From the NCBI GenBank assembly GCA_903871865.1, contig CAIQIL010000607.1:1-16303 (forward strand): 16,303 nucleotides of DNA, written 5' to 3'. The translations under genes were made by a program, and so were the position numbers. This document shows positions 1 through 7,308 of this stretch, one piece after another. The DNA comes from an uncultured Burkholderiales bacterium (GTDB taxonomy: Bacteria > Pseudomonadota > Gammaproteobacteria > Burkholderiales > Burkholderiaceae_C). Within the stretch, counting starts at the first letter, position 1; each line of letters starts with the position of its first letter. The notes beneath the pieces were generated by a model. The model was not told where the DNA came from and did not search any database. It saw nothing but the letters and a program-made list of their open reading frames with translations.

Positions 1-912
1 AACGGCGTGGAGGTGCAGTTCACCCCGGCCGGGCACATCCTGGGGGCCAGCAGCGTGCACATCGCGCACGAGGGGCGCTCGGTGCTGTTCTCGGGCGACC
101 TGGGCCGCGAAGACGACCAGGTCATGCTGCCGCCGGCCACGGGGCAGGTGGCCGACTGGGTGGTGATCGAGTCCACCTATGGCGACCGCCAGCACATCGA
201 ACTCGACCCCACCGAGCAGCTGGGCGACATCGTGCGGCGCACGGCCGCACGCGGCGGCGTGGTCATCATCCCGGCCTTTGCCGTGGGACGCACGCAAGGG
301 CTGCTGTACGCGCTCTACCGCCTCAAGCAGGCGCGGGCCATCCCCGACCTGCCCATCGTGCTGGACAGCCCCATGGGCATCGCGGCCACGGGGCTGTACC
401 ACCGCCACAACGACCTGCACCGCCTCACCGACGAGGAGTGCGAAGGCATCCAGCACATGACGCGCTTCGTGCGCGATGTGGAAGAGTCCAAGGCGCTGAT
501 GCGCCAGCGCTACCCCATGGTCATCATCGCGGGCAGCGGCATGGTCACGGGCGGGCGGGTGCTGCACCACCTGGCCAACTACGGGCCGCACACGCGCAAC
601 TCGGTCGTGCTCAGTGGCTTCCAGGCCGGCGGCACGCGCGGTGCGTCGCTGGCCGAGGGCGCGAAGTCGGTCAAGCTGTTCGGCGAGTACGTGAGCATCC
701 GCGCCGAGGTGTGCCAGATCGAGGGGCTCTCGGCCCATGCCGACCAGTCGGGCTTGCTGGCCTGGTTGAAGGCATTGGGCAAACCGCCCCAGCAGGTCTT
801 CGTCAACCATGGCGAGCCGCAGGCCGCCGACACCCTGCGCTTGCGCATCGCCGAGCAACTGGGCTGGAAAGCCCGCGTGCCCGATTACCGCGAGACCTTC
901 CGCCTGGCCTGA
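1..912 (+). CDS. MBL-fold / beta-CASP RNA metallo-hydrolase, 5' truncated
   Basis: The reading frame is open from the first base (Asn-Gly-Val...), so the gene starts upstream and about 303 codons are visible. It belongs to the metallo-beta-lactamase fold with a beta-CASP insert, the RNA-processing group related to CPSF-73, RNase J and the bacterial YsnF/exonuclease-like proteins. Visible motifs are GHILGASS (zinc-site His, fragment residue 12), SGDLGR (bridging Asp), ESTYGDR (beta-CASP motif A), IPAFAVGRTQ (motif B region), GSGMVTGGR, and near the end SAHADQSGL (motif C His) and VFVNHGE. The HxHxDH motif that supplies the other metal ligands is missing because it would lie upstream; family members are usually about 450 residues, so roughly a third is lost. 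It ends TGA at 910-912, 24 bp from the stop of a convergent esterase gene. Substrate is not deducible; RNA cleavage is inferred from the family. Confidence 0.9.
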   Translation, partial: NGVEVQFTPAGHILGASSVHIAHEGRSVLFSGDLGREDDQVMLPPATGQVADWVVIESTYGDRQHIELDPTEQLGDIVRRTAARGGVVIIPAFAVGRTQGLLYALYRLKQARAIPDLPIVLDSPMGIAATGLYHRHNDLHRLTDEECEGIQHMTRFVRDVEESKALMRQRYPMVIIAGSGMVTGGRVLHHLANYGPHTRNSVVLSGFQAGGTRGASLAEGAKSVKLFGEYVSIRAEVCQIEGLSAHADQSGLLAWLKALGKPPQQVFVNHGEPQAADTLRLRIAEQLGWKARVPDYRETFRLA

Positions 913-936
913 GGTCAGCTGCGCGCGCAGTGCCGC

Positions 937-1941
937 TCAGCGCTTCATGAAGAAGTCGCCGATGAGGTCGGTGGCCGAGATGGCGTTCGAGCCCTGCGCG
1001 CCGCCCAGCGGTTTGCGCCCGCCGGGCCAACTGTGGCCGCCGGTCTCGGTCACGCAGAGTTTGACCTGCGCGCCGCCACGGCAACCGCTGTAGGCCTCGC
1101 AGTAGGCGCCAGGCACCTCCAGCACGTGCTTCGGCTCGGGTTGGCAGCCGTTGAGCGATGCCCACTTGGCCATGTTGCGGGGCACGGAGACGAAGTCCGT
1201 CATCTGCGTGGCCTGGCTGCCCGCACCGCCGTTGAAGAGCACGCGCTCGTCGTCGCGCGCATGGATGTGCAGCACCGACACCGGCCGCGAGGGCGCACAG
1301 CTCAGGGTGTTGTCGGTGCCAGCCACCGCGGCGATGGCGGTGAAGCTGTCGGCCATCTCACAGGCCAGCCGGTAGGAGATCATCCCGCCGTTGGAGATGC
1401 CGGTGGCGAAGACGCGGGCCGGGTCCACGTTGAGCTGCTGCTTGAGCCGCACCAGGAGGGCCCGCACGAAGCCGACGTCGTCGATGTCCTTGTCGCGCGC
1501 GGCGCCGCAGCAGGCGCCCGCGTTCCAGGTGGCCAGCTTGCCGCCGGGCAGCCGGCTGTAGCCGTTGGGAAAGACCACGACGTAGCCCCACTGGTCGGCC
1601 TTGCTGATCTGGCCGTAGTAGCGGTCGTTGGCCTGGATGTCCATGTTGCCGCCGCCGCCGTGGAAGGCCAGCACCAGGGGCGTGGCTTGCTCCGGTTTGT
1701 AGCCGGGCGGCACGTGCACGTGGTAGCGGCGGGTCAGGCCGCCGTGCTGCAGGGTGAAGTCTTGGTCGCCGGGCGCGGTGATGCGTGTGGTGAGGGCGGC
1801 GTCCGGCACCGTGTCACCGCCGGTGAGATGGTCGCGCAGGCGAGCCTGTGCAGGCCAGGTGGGCAGCGCGAGCACCGCAGCCAAACCGAGTGAGCCCAGC
1901 CAAGCCAGGGCCGAACGTGTTCCTGTGCGCAGCATGTTCAT
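937..1941 (-). CDS. secreted PHB-depolymerase-like / LpqC-type esterase
   Basis: A 334-residue alpha/beta-hydrolase of the extracellular PHB depolymerase / feruloyl esterase (CE1, LpqC-like) family. An N-terminal signal peptide is visible (basic MNMLRTGTR, hydrophobic core about 11-27, likely cleavage after AQA near 33). The oxyanion-hole motif HGGGGN is at 94-99, the lipase box GISNG has nucleophile Ser183, the acid is probably Asp230 or Asp231, and the catalytic His is in GGHSWPGG (His303). Paired cysteines (144/145, 195, 215, 266, 281, 287, 296) fit an exported disulfide-bonded enzyme. I chose the ATG at 1941 because it has AAGG about 11 nt upstream, begins the signal peptide, and overlaps the stop of the upstream membrane-protein gene as ATGA. 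The frame stays open to 2382, but that extension is the shadow of that gene. Substrate (PHB, short polyester or aryl ester) cannot be decided from sequence. Confidence 0.9.
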   Translation of the reverse strand: MNMLRTGTRSALAWLGSLGLAAVLALPTWPAQARLRDHLTGGDTVPDAALTTRITAPGDQDFTLQHGGLTRRYHVHVPPGYKPEQATPLVLAFHGGGGNMDIQANDRYYGQISKADQWGYVVVFPNGYSRLPGGKLATWNAGACCGAARDKDIDDVGFVRALLVRLKQQLNVDPARVFATGISNGGMISYRLACEMADSFTAIAAVAGTDNTLSCAPSRPVSVLHIHARDDERVLFNGGAGSQATQMTDFVSVPRNMAKWASLNGCQPEPKHVLEVPGAYCEAYSGCRGGAQVKLCVTETGGHSWPGGRKPLGGAQGSNAISATDLIGDFFMKR

Positions 1942-2708
1942 GTGCTGTTGCCTTGTGTGAATTTGCCCAGCAGCGCACGCATGTCGTCGGCCGCAGGCAC
2001 CAGGGCCAGCGACGCCAGCAGCAAGGCCAGTGGCAGGGTCATGGCGTAGCCCAGGTGCTTGAAGCCCAGCGCACCGATCAGGCCGCCGAGGAAAAACGCA
2101 CCGACCAGTGCGCTGAGTGTGCCCAGGCGACGCAGGTTGACGCGCACCGGGGGGCTGACGGCTTCGGGCAGCCGGTTCCAGTAAAACAGCTTGCCCAGCT
2201 CGATGCCGATGTCCGTCACCATGCCCGTGAGGTGGGTGGTGCGGATTTCCGAGTTCGAGATCTTGGTGATGACGGCGTTCTGCAGGCCCATCATGAAGCA
2301 CAGCACCACCACCGTGGCGGGCACGAAGTCCTCGCCGATCTCGGCCAGTTGCGAGCCCATCAGGCCGAACATCAGCATCCACAGCGCTTCGAGCAGCAAG
2401 GGCAGGGCGTATTGGCTGTGCAGGCTGTGGCGGCGTGCCAGGTTGACCAGCACCGCCGTGGTGGCCGCGCCCAGGATGAAGGACACCAGCCCGCCCAGCG
2501 CGCTCAGCACCAGGGGTGTGTTGCCCAGCACGATGTCATCGGCCATCGAGGACACCAGCCCCGTCATGTGCGAGGTGTACTGCCGCACCGCGAGGAAAGC
2601 GCCTGCGTTGGTGGCGCCTGCCACGAACGCCAGGGCGATGCCCAGGTGCCGGTTGGCGTCCGGCGTGCGTTCCCTGCCGATGAGGTGGCGTGCGTATTCG
2701 AACAGCAT
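1938..2708 (-). CDS. DUF1275 / YoaK-family membrane protein
   Basis: A 256-residue polytopic inner-membrane protein of the DUF1275 (YoaK) family, whose function is not established. About six hydrophobic segments are visible (roughly 22-41, 61-85, 100-122, 128-146, 198-216, 221-240). The family hallmarks are FVAGATNAGAFLA followed by YTSHMTG (about 28-50), and a second related element MGLQNAV...THLTGMVTDIG (about 140-168). The two resemble each other and suggest an internal duplication of three-helix units. The start at 2708 gives the usual N-terminus with the GRERT motif; the ribosome-binding site is weak (TGGA just before the ATG). Its TGA overlaps the ATG of the secreted esterase gene by 4 bp, so the two are probably translationally coupled. 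Confidence 0.93.
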   Translation of the reverse strand: MLFEYARHLIGRERTPDANRHLGIALAFVAGATNAGAFLAVRQYTSHMTGLVSSMADDIVLGNTPLVLSALGGLVSFILGAATTAVLVNLARRHSLHSQYALPLLLEALWMLMFGLMGSQLAEIGEDFVPATVVVLCFMMGLQNAVITKISNSEIRTTHLTGMVTDIGIELGKLFYWNRLPEAVSPPVRVNLRRLGTLSALVGAFFLGGLIGALGFKHLGYAMTLPLALLLASLALVPAADDMRALLGKFTQGNST

Positions 2709-2759
2709 GTTCCATTGTGGCGCAAGCCAGGGGCAGTGGTGCCGCCTGGCTTGGCCGCG

Positions 2760-3311
2760 TCAGGGTTTGTCGGCTGGATCGCCCTCATCAGCCTTGCCAG
2801 CCTGGTCGCCTTGTTCACTGCGCGCCAGGAGCTGTGGCACGAAGCGCTCCGAGAAGCCGGCCACGAAGGACCAGAACAGCAGCTTGGCCACGTCCTGGCC
2901 CGAGGTCGGGTAGGTCTGGCTCAGGAAGCGGATGACGTCGTCGCGCGTGGGCAGCGGTTCGGTGAAGGGCGGGATGGCGAAGTGCGGGAACAGCGGCCCT
3001 TTGACGATTTCGCTGAGCAGCCCCACGTACAGCACCAGCGAAAAGATGCCGCCGTAAATCGGCACCAGCAGGATCTGGAACCACGACCGCGACAGCAAGG
3101 CCAGCTCTTCGTCGCCCAGTTTTTTGAGCCGCTGCTGGATGCTGACAAAGCCGCCCAGCAGGCCGCAGCCGAAGCACACCCAGGAAATCATGAAGCGCTG
3201 GTGCCAGAACAGCGTCAGGCCAAACACCGCGACGACGCCCGCCAGGGCGGTGGCGGTCATCAGGATCAGCCGTTTCGTGACGGTGTGCAGCATGGCGGTG
3301 CGGGTGCTCAT
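2760..3311 (-). CDS. small multi-pass membrane protein of unknown function
   Basis: A 183-residue protein I cannot assign to a named family. The start at 3311 is well supported by a perfect AGGAGG Shine-Dalgarno 6 nt upstream; the open frame continues to 3911 but that part is uvrD antisense. Hydrophobic segments lie at about 14-36, 41-58 and 78-100, and a fourth amphipathic stretch at about 142-161 carries the striking sequence WSFVAGFSERFVPQLL. GFSER(F/L)VP is, as I recall, a recurring ending in uncharacterised membrane proteins, often near the C-terminal membrane helix. The tail (165-183) is hydrophilic and rich in Asp/Lys/Gln. Segment 60-75 (QQRLKKLGDEELALLS) is probably cytoplasmic. It lies 51 bp upstream of the YoaK-like gene on the same strand and may be its operon partner. 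Confidence 0.85.
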   Translation of the reverse strand: MSTRTAMLHTVTKRLILMTATALAGVVAVFGLTLFWHQRFMISWVCFGCGLLGGFVSIQQRLKKLGDEELALLSRSWFQILLVPIYGGIFSLVLYVGLLSEIVKGPLFPHFAIPPFTEPLPTRDDVIRFLSQTYPTSGQDVAKLLFWSFVAGFSERFVPQLLARSEQGDQAGKADEGDPADKP

Positions 3312-3384
3312 GGCGGTCCTCCTGTTCGTTTGGCAGACATCATGCAGCAAGCCCCGCGGCGCATGAAGGGTGCACGGCGCATCC

Positions 3385-3396
3385 CCCGTGAACGGG
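3385..3396. promoter_or_regulatory. short palindrome upstream of the uvrD -10 box
   Basis: CCCGT-GA-ACGGG is a perfect inverted repeat with a 2-nt centre. It occupies the position where a -35 hexamer would be, given the TACAAT box at 3408. It could be an operator or activator site for uvrD, or chance in GC-rich DNA. It does not resemble a LexA box (CTGT-N8-ACAG). Confidence 0.3.
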
Positions 3397-3407
3397 CTGC
3401 CGGTCCC

Positions 3408-3413
3408 TACAAT
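3408..3413 (+). promoter_or_regulatory. -10 box (TACAAT) of uvrD, probably leaderless
   Basis: TACAAT matches the sigma-70 -10 consensus at 5 of 6 positions. Exactly 7 nt separate it from the A of the uvrD ATG at 3421, the usual distance from -10 to +1. No purine-rich Shine-Dalgarno lies between 3395 and 3420, so the transcript would begin at or one base before the start codon. No good -35 is visible. Confidence 0.55.
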
Positions 3414-3420
3414 CCAGCCC

Positions 3421-5883
3421 ATGCCCTTCTCTGATCCTTCCGCGCCATCTGTGTCACCCTCGGCCACGCCATCGGTGCCGTCCGCTGCCTTCTCGTCGCC
3501 CCTGTTGGCCGGACTCAACCCGGAGCAGCTCGCCGCCGTCACCGCGCCCCCGGGGCCGGCGCTGATCCTGGCGGGCGCGGGCTCGGGCAAGACGCGCGTG
3601 CTGACCACCCGCATCGCCTGGCTGATGCAGACGGGGCAGGTCTCGCCGGCGGGCATCATGGCCGTGACCTTCACCAACAAAGCCGCCAAGGAAATGCAGG
3701 CGCGCCTGTCGGCCATGCTGCCGGTGAACACCCGCGCCATGTGGATCGGCACCTTCCACGGCCTGTGCAACCGCTTCCTGCGCGCGCACGCCAAGATCGC
3801 CGGCCTGCCGCAGGCCTTCCAGATCCTGGACACCTCGGACCAGCTCTCCGCCGTCAAGCGCGTCATCAAGGCGCTGAAGTTCGACGAAGAAAAGTGCATC
3901 CCGAAGGCCACCAGCTACTTCATCGCCAACGCGAAGGACGCCGGCCAGCGCCCCAAAGACCTCCAGCCGCGCGACGAACTCGGCCGCATGCAGCTGGCCG
4001 TCTACCAGGCTTACGAAGACCAGTGCCAGCGCGAAGGCGTGGTCGATTTCGCCGAGCTGATGCTGCGCACCTACGAAATCATGCGCGACCACCCCGAGGT
4101 CCGCGAGCACTACCAGCGCCGCTTCAAGCACATCCTGGTCGATGAGTTCCAGGACACCAACCGCCTGCAGTACCTCTGGCTCAAGGCCTTCGCCGGCAGC
4201 CCGGGCATCACCGGCACCAGCGTGTTCGCCGTGGGCGACGACGACCAGAGCATTTACGCTTTCCGTGGCGCGCAGGTCGGCAACATGGCCGATTTCGAGC
4301 GCGAGTTCCGCGTGCCCCACGTCATCAAGCTGGAGCAGAACTACCGCAGCCACGGCCACATCCTCGATGCCGCCAACACCCTGATCGCGCAGAACAGCAA
4401 GCGCCTGGGCAAGAACCTGCGCACCGACGCCGGCCTGGGCGAGCCCATCCGCGTGCACGAGGCCGCCAGCGATTTCGCCGAAGCGCAGTGGATGCTCGAC
4501 GAGATCCGCCAGGTCAAGCGCGAGGGGCATCCGCTGCACGAAGTGGCGGTGCTCTACCGCAGCAACGCGCAGTCGCGGGTGATCGAATCGGCGCTGTTCA
4601 ACGCCGGCGTGCCCTACAAGGTCTATGGCGGCCTGCGCTTCTTCGAGCGCGCCGAAGTCAAGCACGCGCTGGCCTACCTGCGCCTGATCGAGAACCCCAG
4701 CGACGACACCAGCTTCCTGCGCGTGGTGAACTTCCCCGCCCGCGGCATTGGCGCGCGCAGCATCGAGCAATTGCAGGATGCCGCCCGTGCCAGTGGCCGC
4801 AGCCTGGCGCAGAGCGTGACCGCCGTGCCTGGCAAGGCCGGCACCAACCTGCAGGCCTTCATGGCCTTGATCGACACCGCGCGCGAAGCCATCCGTGGAC
4901 TGACGCTGCGCGACATCATCGAGCACGTGGTCGAGGTCTCGGGCCTGGCCGAGCACTACCGCGCCGAGAAAGACGGCCAGGAGCGCGTGGAGAACCTGGC
5001 CGAACTGGTCAACGCCGCCGAGGCCTTCGTCACCCAGGAAGGTTTTGGCAAGGACGCCATCGCGCTGCCCGTCGATGAACCTGCAGGCACCATCGCCGCG
5101 GGCTTGCCAACGGCCGTGGCGGCCGTCGAGCTGCTGCCGGACGCCGAGACGGGCGAGATCATCTCGCCGCTGCTGGCCTTCCTGACGCACGCCTCGCTGG
5201 AGGCCGGCGACAACCAGGCCCAGGCCGGCCAGGACGCCGTCCAGCTCATGACCATCCATGCGGCCAAGGGCCTGGAGTTCCACCACGTCTTCCTCACAGG
5301 CCTGGAAGAGGGGCTGTTCCCGCACGAGAACTCGATGAGCGACACCGACGGCCTCGAAGAAGAGCGCCGCCTGATGTACGTGGCCATCACGCGGGCCCGC
5401 GAGCGCCTCTACATCAGCTTCAGCCAGACGCGCATGCTGCACGGCCAGACCCGCTACAACGTCAAGAGCCGCTTCCTCGACGAGCTGCCCGAAGAGGCGC
5501 TCAAGTGGCTGACGCCGCGCAACCAGGGCTTCGGATCGGGCTTCGAGAAGCCCTACCGCGACGCCTGGGCCAGTGGCAAGGGCATGGGCTCGATGGTGGG
5601 CGCCGGGGCCCAGCCCTTCCGCCAGGCGCCCGCCTGGGGCGGTGGCAAGCGTGGCGAAGACAACTTCAAGGACCTCACCGCGCCCATCCCCAAAGCCATG
5701 GCCGAGTCCAAGACGGCCGGCGGCTTCCGCGTGGGCCAGAGCGTCTTCCACAACAAGTTCGGCGAGGGCGTCGTGCTGACGCTGGAGGGCAATGGCTCCG
5801 AGGCCCGCGTGCAGGTCAACTTCGGCCGCCACGGCACCAAGTGGCTGATGCTGAGCGTGGCCAAGCTGACGCCCATCGAGTGA
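3421..5883 (+). CDS. uvrD: UvrD/PcrA-type superfamily 1A DNA helicase
   Basis: An 820-residue 3'-5' DNA helicase acting in nucleotide-excision and mismatch repair. All SF1A motifs are in order: Q motif LNPEQLAAV (32-40), Walker A AGAGSGKT (51-58), Ia VTFTNKAAKEM, II DEFQDTN (241-247), III VGDDDQSIYAFRGA (from 271), IV LEQNYRS (304-310), V LMTIHAAKGLEF (609-620), VI YVAITRARERL (653-663). The C-terminus carries the UvrD/PcrA Tudor-like domain (about 769-818, with FGEGVV), the region that contacts RNA polymerase in homologues. A low-complexity Ser/Pro-rich leader (1-28) precedes the Q motif. I start at 3421 rather than the earlier in-frame GTG-like codon at 3370 because a TACAAT box sits 7 nt before this ATG. 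Length is normal for the family. Rep is the main alternative, but the Tudor tail and motif set favour UvrD. Confidence 0.95.
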   Translation: MPFSDPSAPSVSPSATPSVPSAAFSSPLLAGLNPEQLAAVTAPPGPALILAGAGSGKTRVLTTRIAWLMQTGQVSPAGIMAVTFTNKAAKEMQARLSAMLPVNTRAMWIGTFHGLCNRFLRAHAKIAGLPQAFQILDTSDQLSAVKRVIKALKFDEEKCIPKATSYFIANAKDAGQRPKDLQPRDELGRMQLAVYQAYEDQCQREGVVDFAELMLRTYEIMRDHPEVREHYQRRFKHILVDEFQDTNRLQYLWLKAFAGSPGITGTSVFAVGDDDQSIYAFRGAQVGNMADFEREFRVPHVIKLEQNYRSHGHILDAANTLIAQNSKRLGKNLRTDAGLGEPIRVHEAASDFAEAQWMLDEIRQVKREGHPLHEVAVLYRSNAQSRVIESALFNAGVPYKVYGGLRFFERAEVKHALAYLRLIENPSDDTSFLRVVNFPARGIGARSIEQLQDAARASGRSLAQSVTAVPGKAGTNLQAFMALIDTAREAIRGLTLRDIIEHVVEVSGLAEHYRAEKDGQERVENLAELVNAAEAFVTQEGFGKDAIALPVDEPAGTIAAGLPTAVAAVELLPDAETGEIISPLLAFLTHASLEAGDNQAQAGQDAVQLMTIHAAKGLEFHHVFLTGLEEGLFPHENSMSDTDGLEEERRLMYVAITRARERLYISFSQTRMLHGQTRYNVKSRFLDELPEEALKWLTPRNQGFGSGFEKPYRDAWASGKGMGSMVGAGAQPFRQAPAWGGGKRGEDNFKDLTAPIPKAMAESKTAGGFRVGQSVFHNKFGEGVVLTLEGNGSEARVQVNFGRHGTKWLMLSVAKLTPIE

Positions 5884-5989
5884 GCGGCCTGTGAGCAGCC
5901 TGCGGGCTGAGGCATGCGCGATTGAGCCCATGCAAGGCCGCCATAGGCGCAATTGCGACACGCCTGCGGCCACCGCCGCTCGCCCGCGC

Positions 5990-5995
5990 TAAAGT
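5990..5995 (+). promoter_or_regulatory. possible -10 box for dps
   Basis: TAAAGT in the context GCTAAAGTC lies 53 nt before the dps ATG, within the 165-bp gap after uvrD. No convincing -35 is seen 16-18 nt upstream. The rest of the gap holds a weak CAGCC-TGCG-GGCTG hairpin (5896-5909) without a T-tract and nothing else I recognise. Confidence 0.3.
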
Positions 5996-6048
5996 CTTCA
6001 CCACGGCATCCAGCCCCACCATTGCCACCTCGTCAGGAGATCCGCACC

Positions 6049-6678
6049 ATGGCCAAGAACGACAAGAAACCCGCTGACAAAGCTGCAGACAAAGCTGCAG
6101 ACAAAGGCGCCGTGAAGGCGGCTGCCAAGCCCGCCAGCAAATCGGCCGCCAAGCCGGCCACGAAACCAGCCGCGAAACCAGCCGCCAAGCCCGCGACCAA
6201 GGGCACGGCCATCGACATCGGCATCGCCGCCAGCGACCGCGCGGCCATCGCCAAGGGCCTCAACGGCTTGCTCGCCGACACCTTCACGCTCTACCTGACC
6301 ACGCACAACTTCCACTGGAACGTGACGGGGCCGATGTTCAACACCCTGCACACCATGTTCATGGCGCAGTACACCGAACTGTGGAACGCGGTGGACCCGA
6401 TCGCCGAGCGCGTGCGCGCCCTGGGCTACCCCGCCATCGGCTCCTTCGCCGACTTTGCCAAGGCCAGCACGCTGCCGGACGCGCCCGCCCAGCCGCCCAA
6501 GGCCAAGGAGATGATCCGCATCCTGGTGACCGGGCACGAGGCCGTGGCCCGCACCGCGCGCGCCCTGTTCCCCCTGGTCGATGAAGCGTCTGACGAACCT
6601 TCGGCCGACCTGCTCACCCAGCGCCTGGACGTGCACGAAAAGGCCGCCTGGATGCTGCGCTCGCTGCTGGAAGAGTGA
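6049..6678 (+). CDS. dps: Dps-family ferritin with histone-H1-like N-terminal tail
   Basis: A 209-residue protein. Residues 58-209 form a Dps mini-ferritin domain, a dodecamer that oxidises and stores iron and protects DNA under starvation and oxidative stress. THNFHWNVTG (85-94) gives His89, followed by His101, Asp116 and Glu120 in the spacing of the E. coli ligands His51/His63/Asp78/Glu82. The ligand equivalent to Asp67 is Met105. Residues 1-51 are a Lys/Ala/Pro tail with lysine at every fourth position (3, 7, 11 ... 51), first as KAAD units, then KPAx units, like histone H1, AlgP or PhaF C-termini; it should bind DNA. The start is set by AGGAGA at 6035-6040, 8 nt before the ATG. The usual family length is about 160-180 residues, so the tail is the extra part. 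The stop abuts the stop of the convergent regulator gene. Confidence 0.92.
   Translation: MAKNDKKPADKAADKAADKGAVKAAAKPASKSAAKPATKPAAKPAAKPATKGTAIDIGIAASDRAAIAKGLNGLLADTFTLYLTTHNFHWNVTGPMFNTLHTMFMAQYTELWNAVDPIAERVRALGYPAIGSFADFAKASTLPDAPAQPPKAKEMIRILVTGHEAVARTARALFPLVDEASDEPSADLLTQRLDVHEKAAWMLRSLLEE
6073..6105 (+). repeat. tandem 12-bp repeat in the dps tail
   Basis: GCTGCAGACAAA occurs twice head to tail (6082-6093, 6094-6105), preceded by a shortened copy GCTGACAAA (6073-6081). It encodes the AADK units. A second, less perfect 12-bp series encoding TKPA/AKPA follows at 6160-6195. In-frame units of this kind can gain or lose copies by slippage without breaking the gene. Confidence 0.8.
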
Positions 6679-7308
6679 TCAGACCAGCCCGTTGCGGATG
6701 GCGTAGACCGTGAGCTCGGAGTTGTTGGTCAGGCCCAGCTTTTCCAGCACCCGGGCGCGGTAAACGCTCACGGTTTTGGGGCTCAGCAGCAATTGCTCGG
6801 CGATGTCGGAGAGGCGCTTGCCCGAGGCGATCATCACCAGCGTCTGCAACTCGCGGTCCGAGAGCTTCTGGTGCGCGTCTTCCTGGGCGGGAGTGGTCAG
6901 GTTGTCCACCAGCATCTGCGCCATTTCGGGTGTCACGTACTTGCGGCCCTGGGAGACGGTGCGCACCGCTGCGACGATTTGCGCGGCATCGCTGCCCTTG
7001 TTCAGGTAGCCCGATGCGCCGGCCTTGAGCGCCCGCATGGCGTACTGGTCTTCGGGGTACATCGAGACCACCAGCACCTTCACCGGGTTGCCTTCTTCCT
7101 TGAGCACGTGCAGCACGTCCAGGCCGCTGCGCCCGGGCAGGTTGATGTCCAGCACCAGCACGTCGCAGGACTGGTCACGGAACAGGGCGCGCAGCTCGCC
7201 ATAGTCTGCGGCTTCTCCCACCACGTCGATGTCGGCCGCATCGGCCAGCGTGTCGCGGATGCCCCGGCGGATGAGGGCGTGGTCGTCGCAGAGGATGACT
7301 TTGATCAT
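6679..7308 (-). CDS. NarL/LuxR-family response regulator
   Basis: A 209-residue two-component response regulator. The receiver domain (about 1-118) has Asp8/Asp9, phosphoacceptor Asp54 (LVLDINLPG), Ser82 and Lys104. The C-terminal LuxR-type helix-turn-helix spans about 147-205, with LSDRELQ, LLLSPKTVSVYRARVLEKLGL and the usual final turn. It should bind DNA as a dimer when phosphorylated. Its ATG overlaps the TGA of the sensor kinase gene by 4 bp (ATGA, 7305-7308), so the kinase is its likely partner. Its stop codon abuts the dps stop with no gap. Targets are unknown. Confidence 0.94.
   Translation of the reverse strand: MIKVILCDDHALIRRGIRDTLADAADIDVVGEAADYGELRALFRDQSCDVLVLDINLPGRSGLDVLHVLKEEGNPVKVLVVSMYPEDQYAMRALKAGASGYLNKGSDAAQIVAAVRTVSQGRKYVTPEMAQMLVDNLTTPAQEDAHQKLSDRELQTLVMIASGKRLSDIAEQLLLSPKTVSVYRARVLEKLGLTNNSELTVYAIRNGLV

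Noticed and set aside
919..930. CTGCGCGCGCAG palindrome between convergent genes as a terminator
   Set aside because: Only a 4-bp stem when a loop is allowed and no T-tract on either side.
1942..2382. N-terminal extension of the esterase frame
   Set aside because: It lies within the YoaK-like gene, lacks any motif, and would bury the signal peptide.
1848..3434. Plus-strand open frame of 528 codons over three minus-strand genes
   Set aside because: Crosses three well-supported genes and is rich in Gln/His/Arg as expected from antisense codons.
5896..5909. CAGCC-TGCG-GGCTG hairpin after uvrD
   Set aside because: 5-bp stem, no T-tract; common by chance at this GC content.
3454..5973. Minus-strand open frame of 839 codons opposite uvrD
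   Set aside because: Composition is His/Gly/Val/Gln-rich with no domain, and uvrD on the other strand has every helicase motif. It is a high-GC shadow frame.
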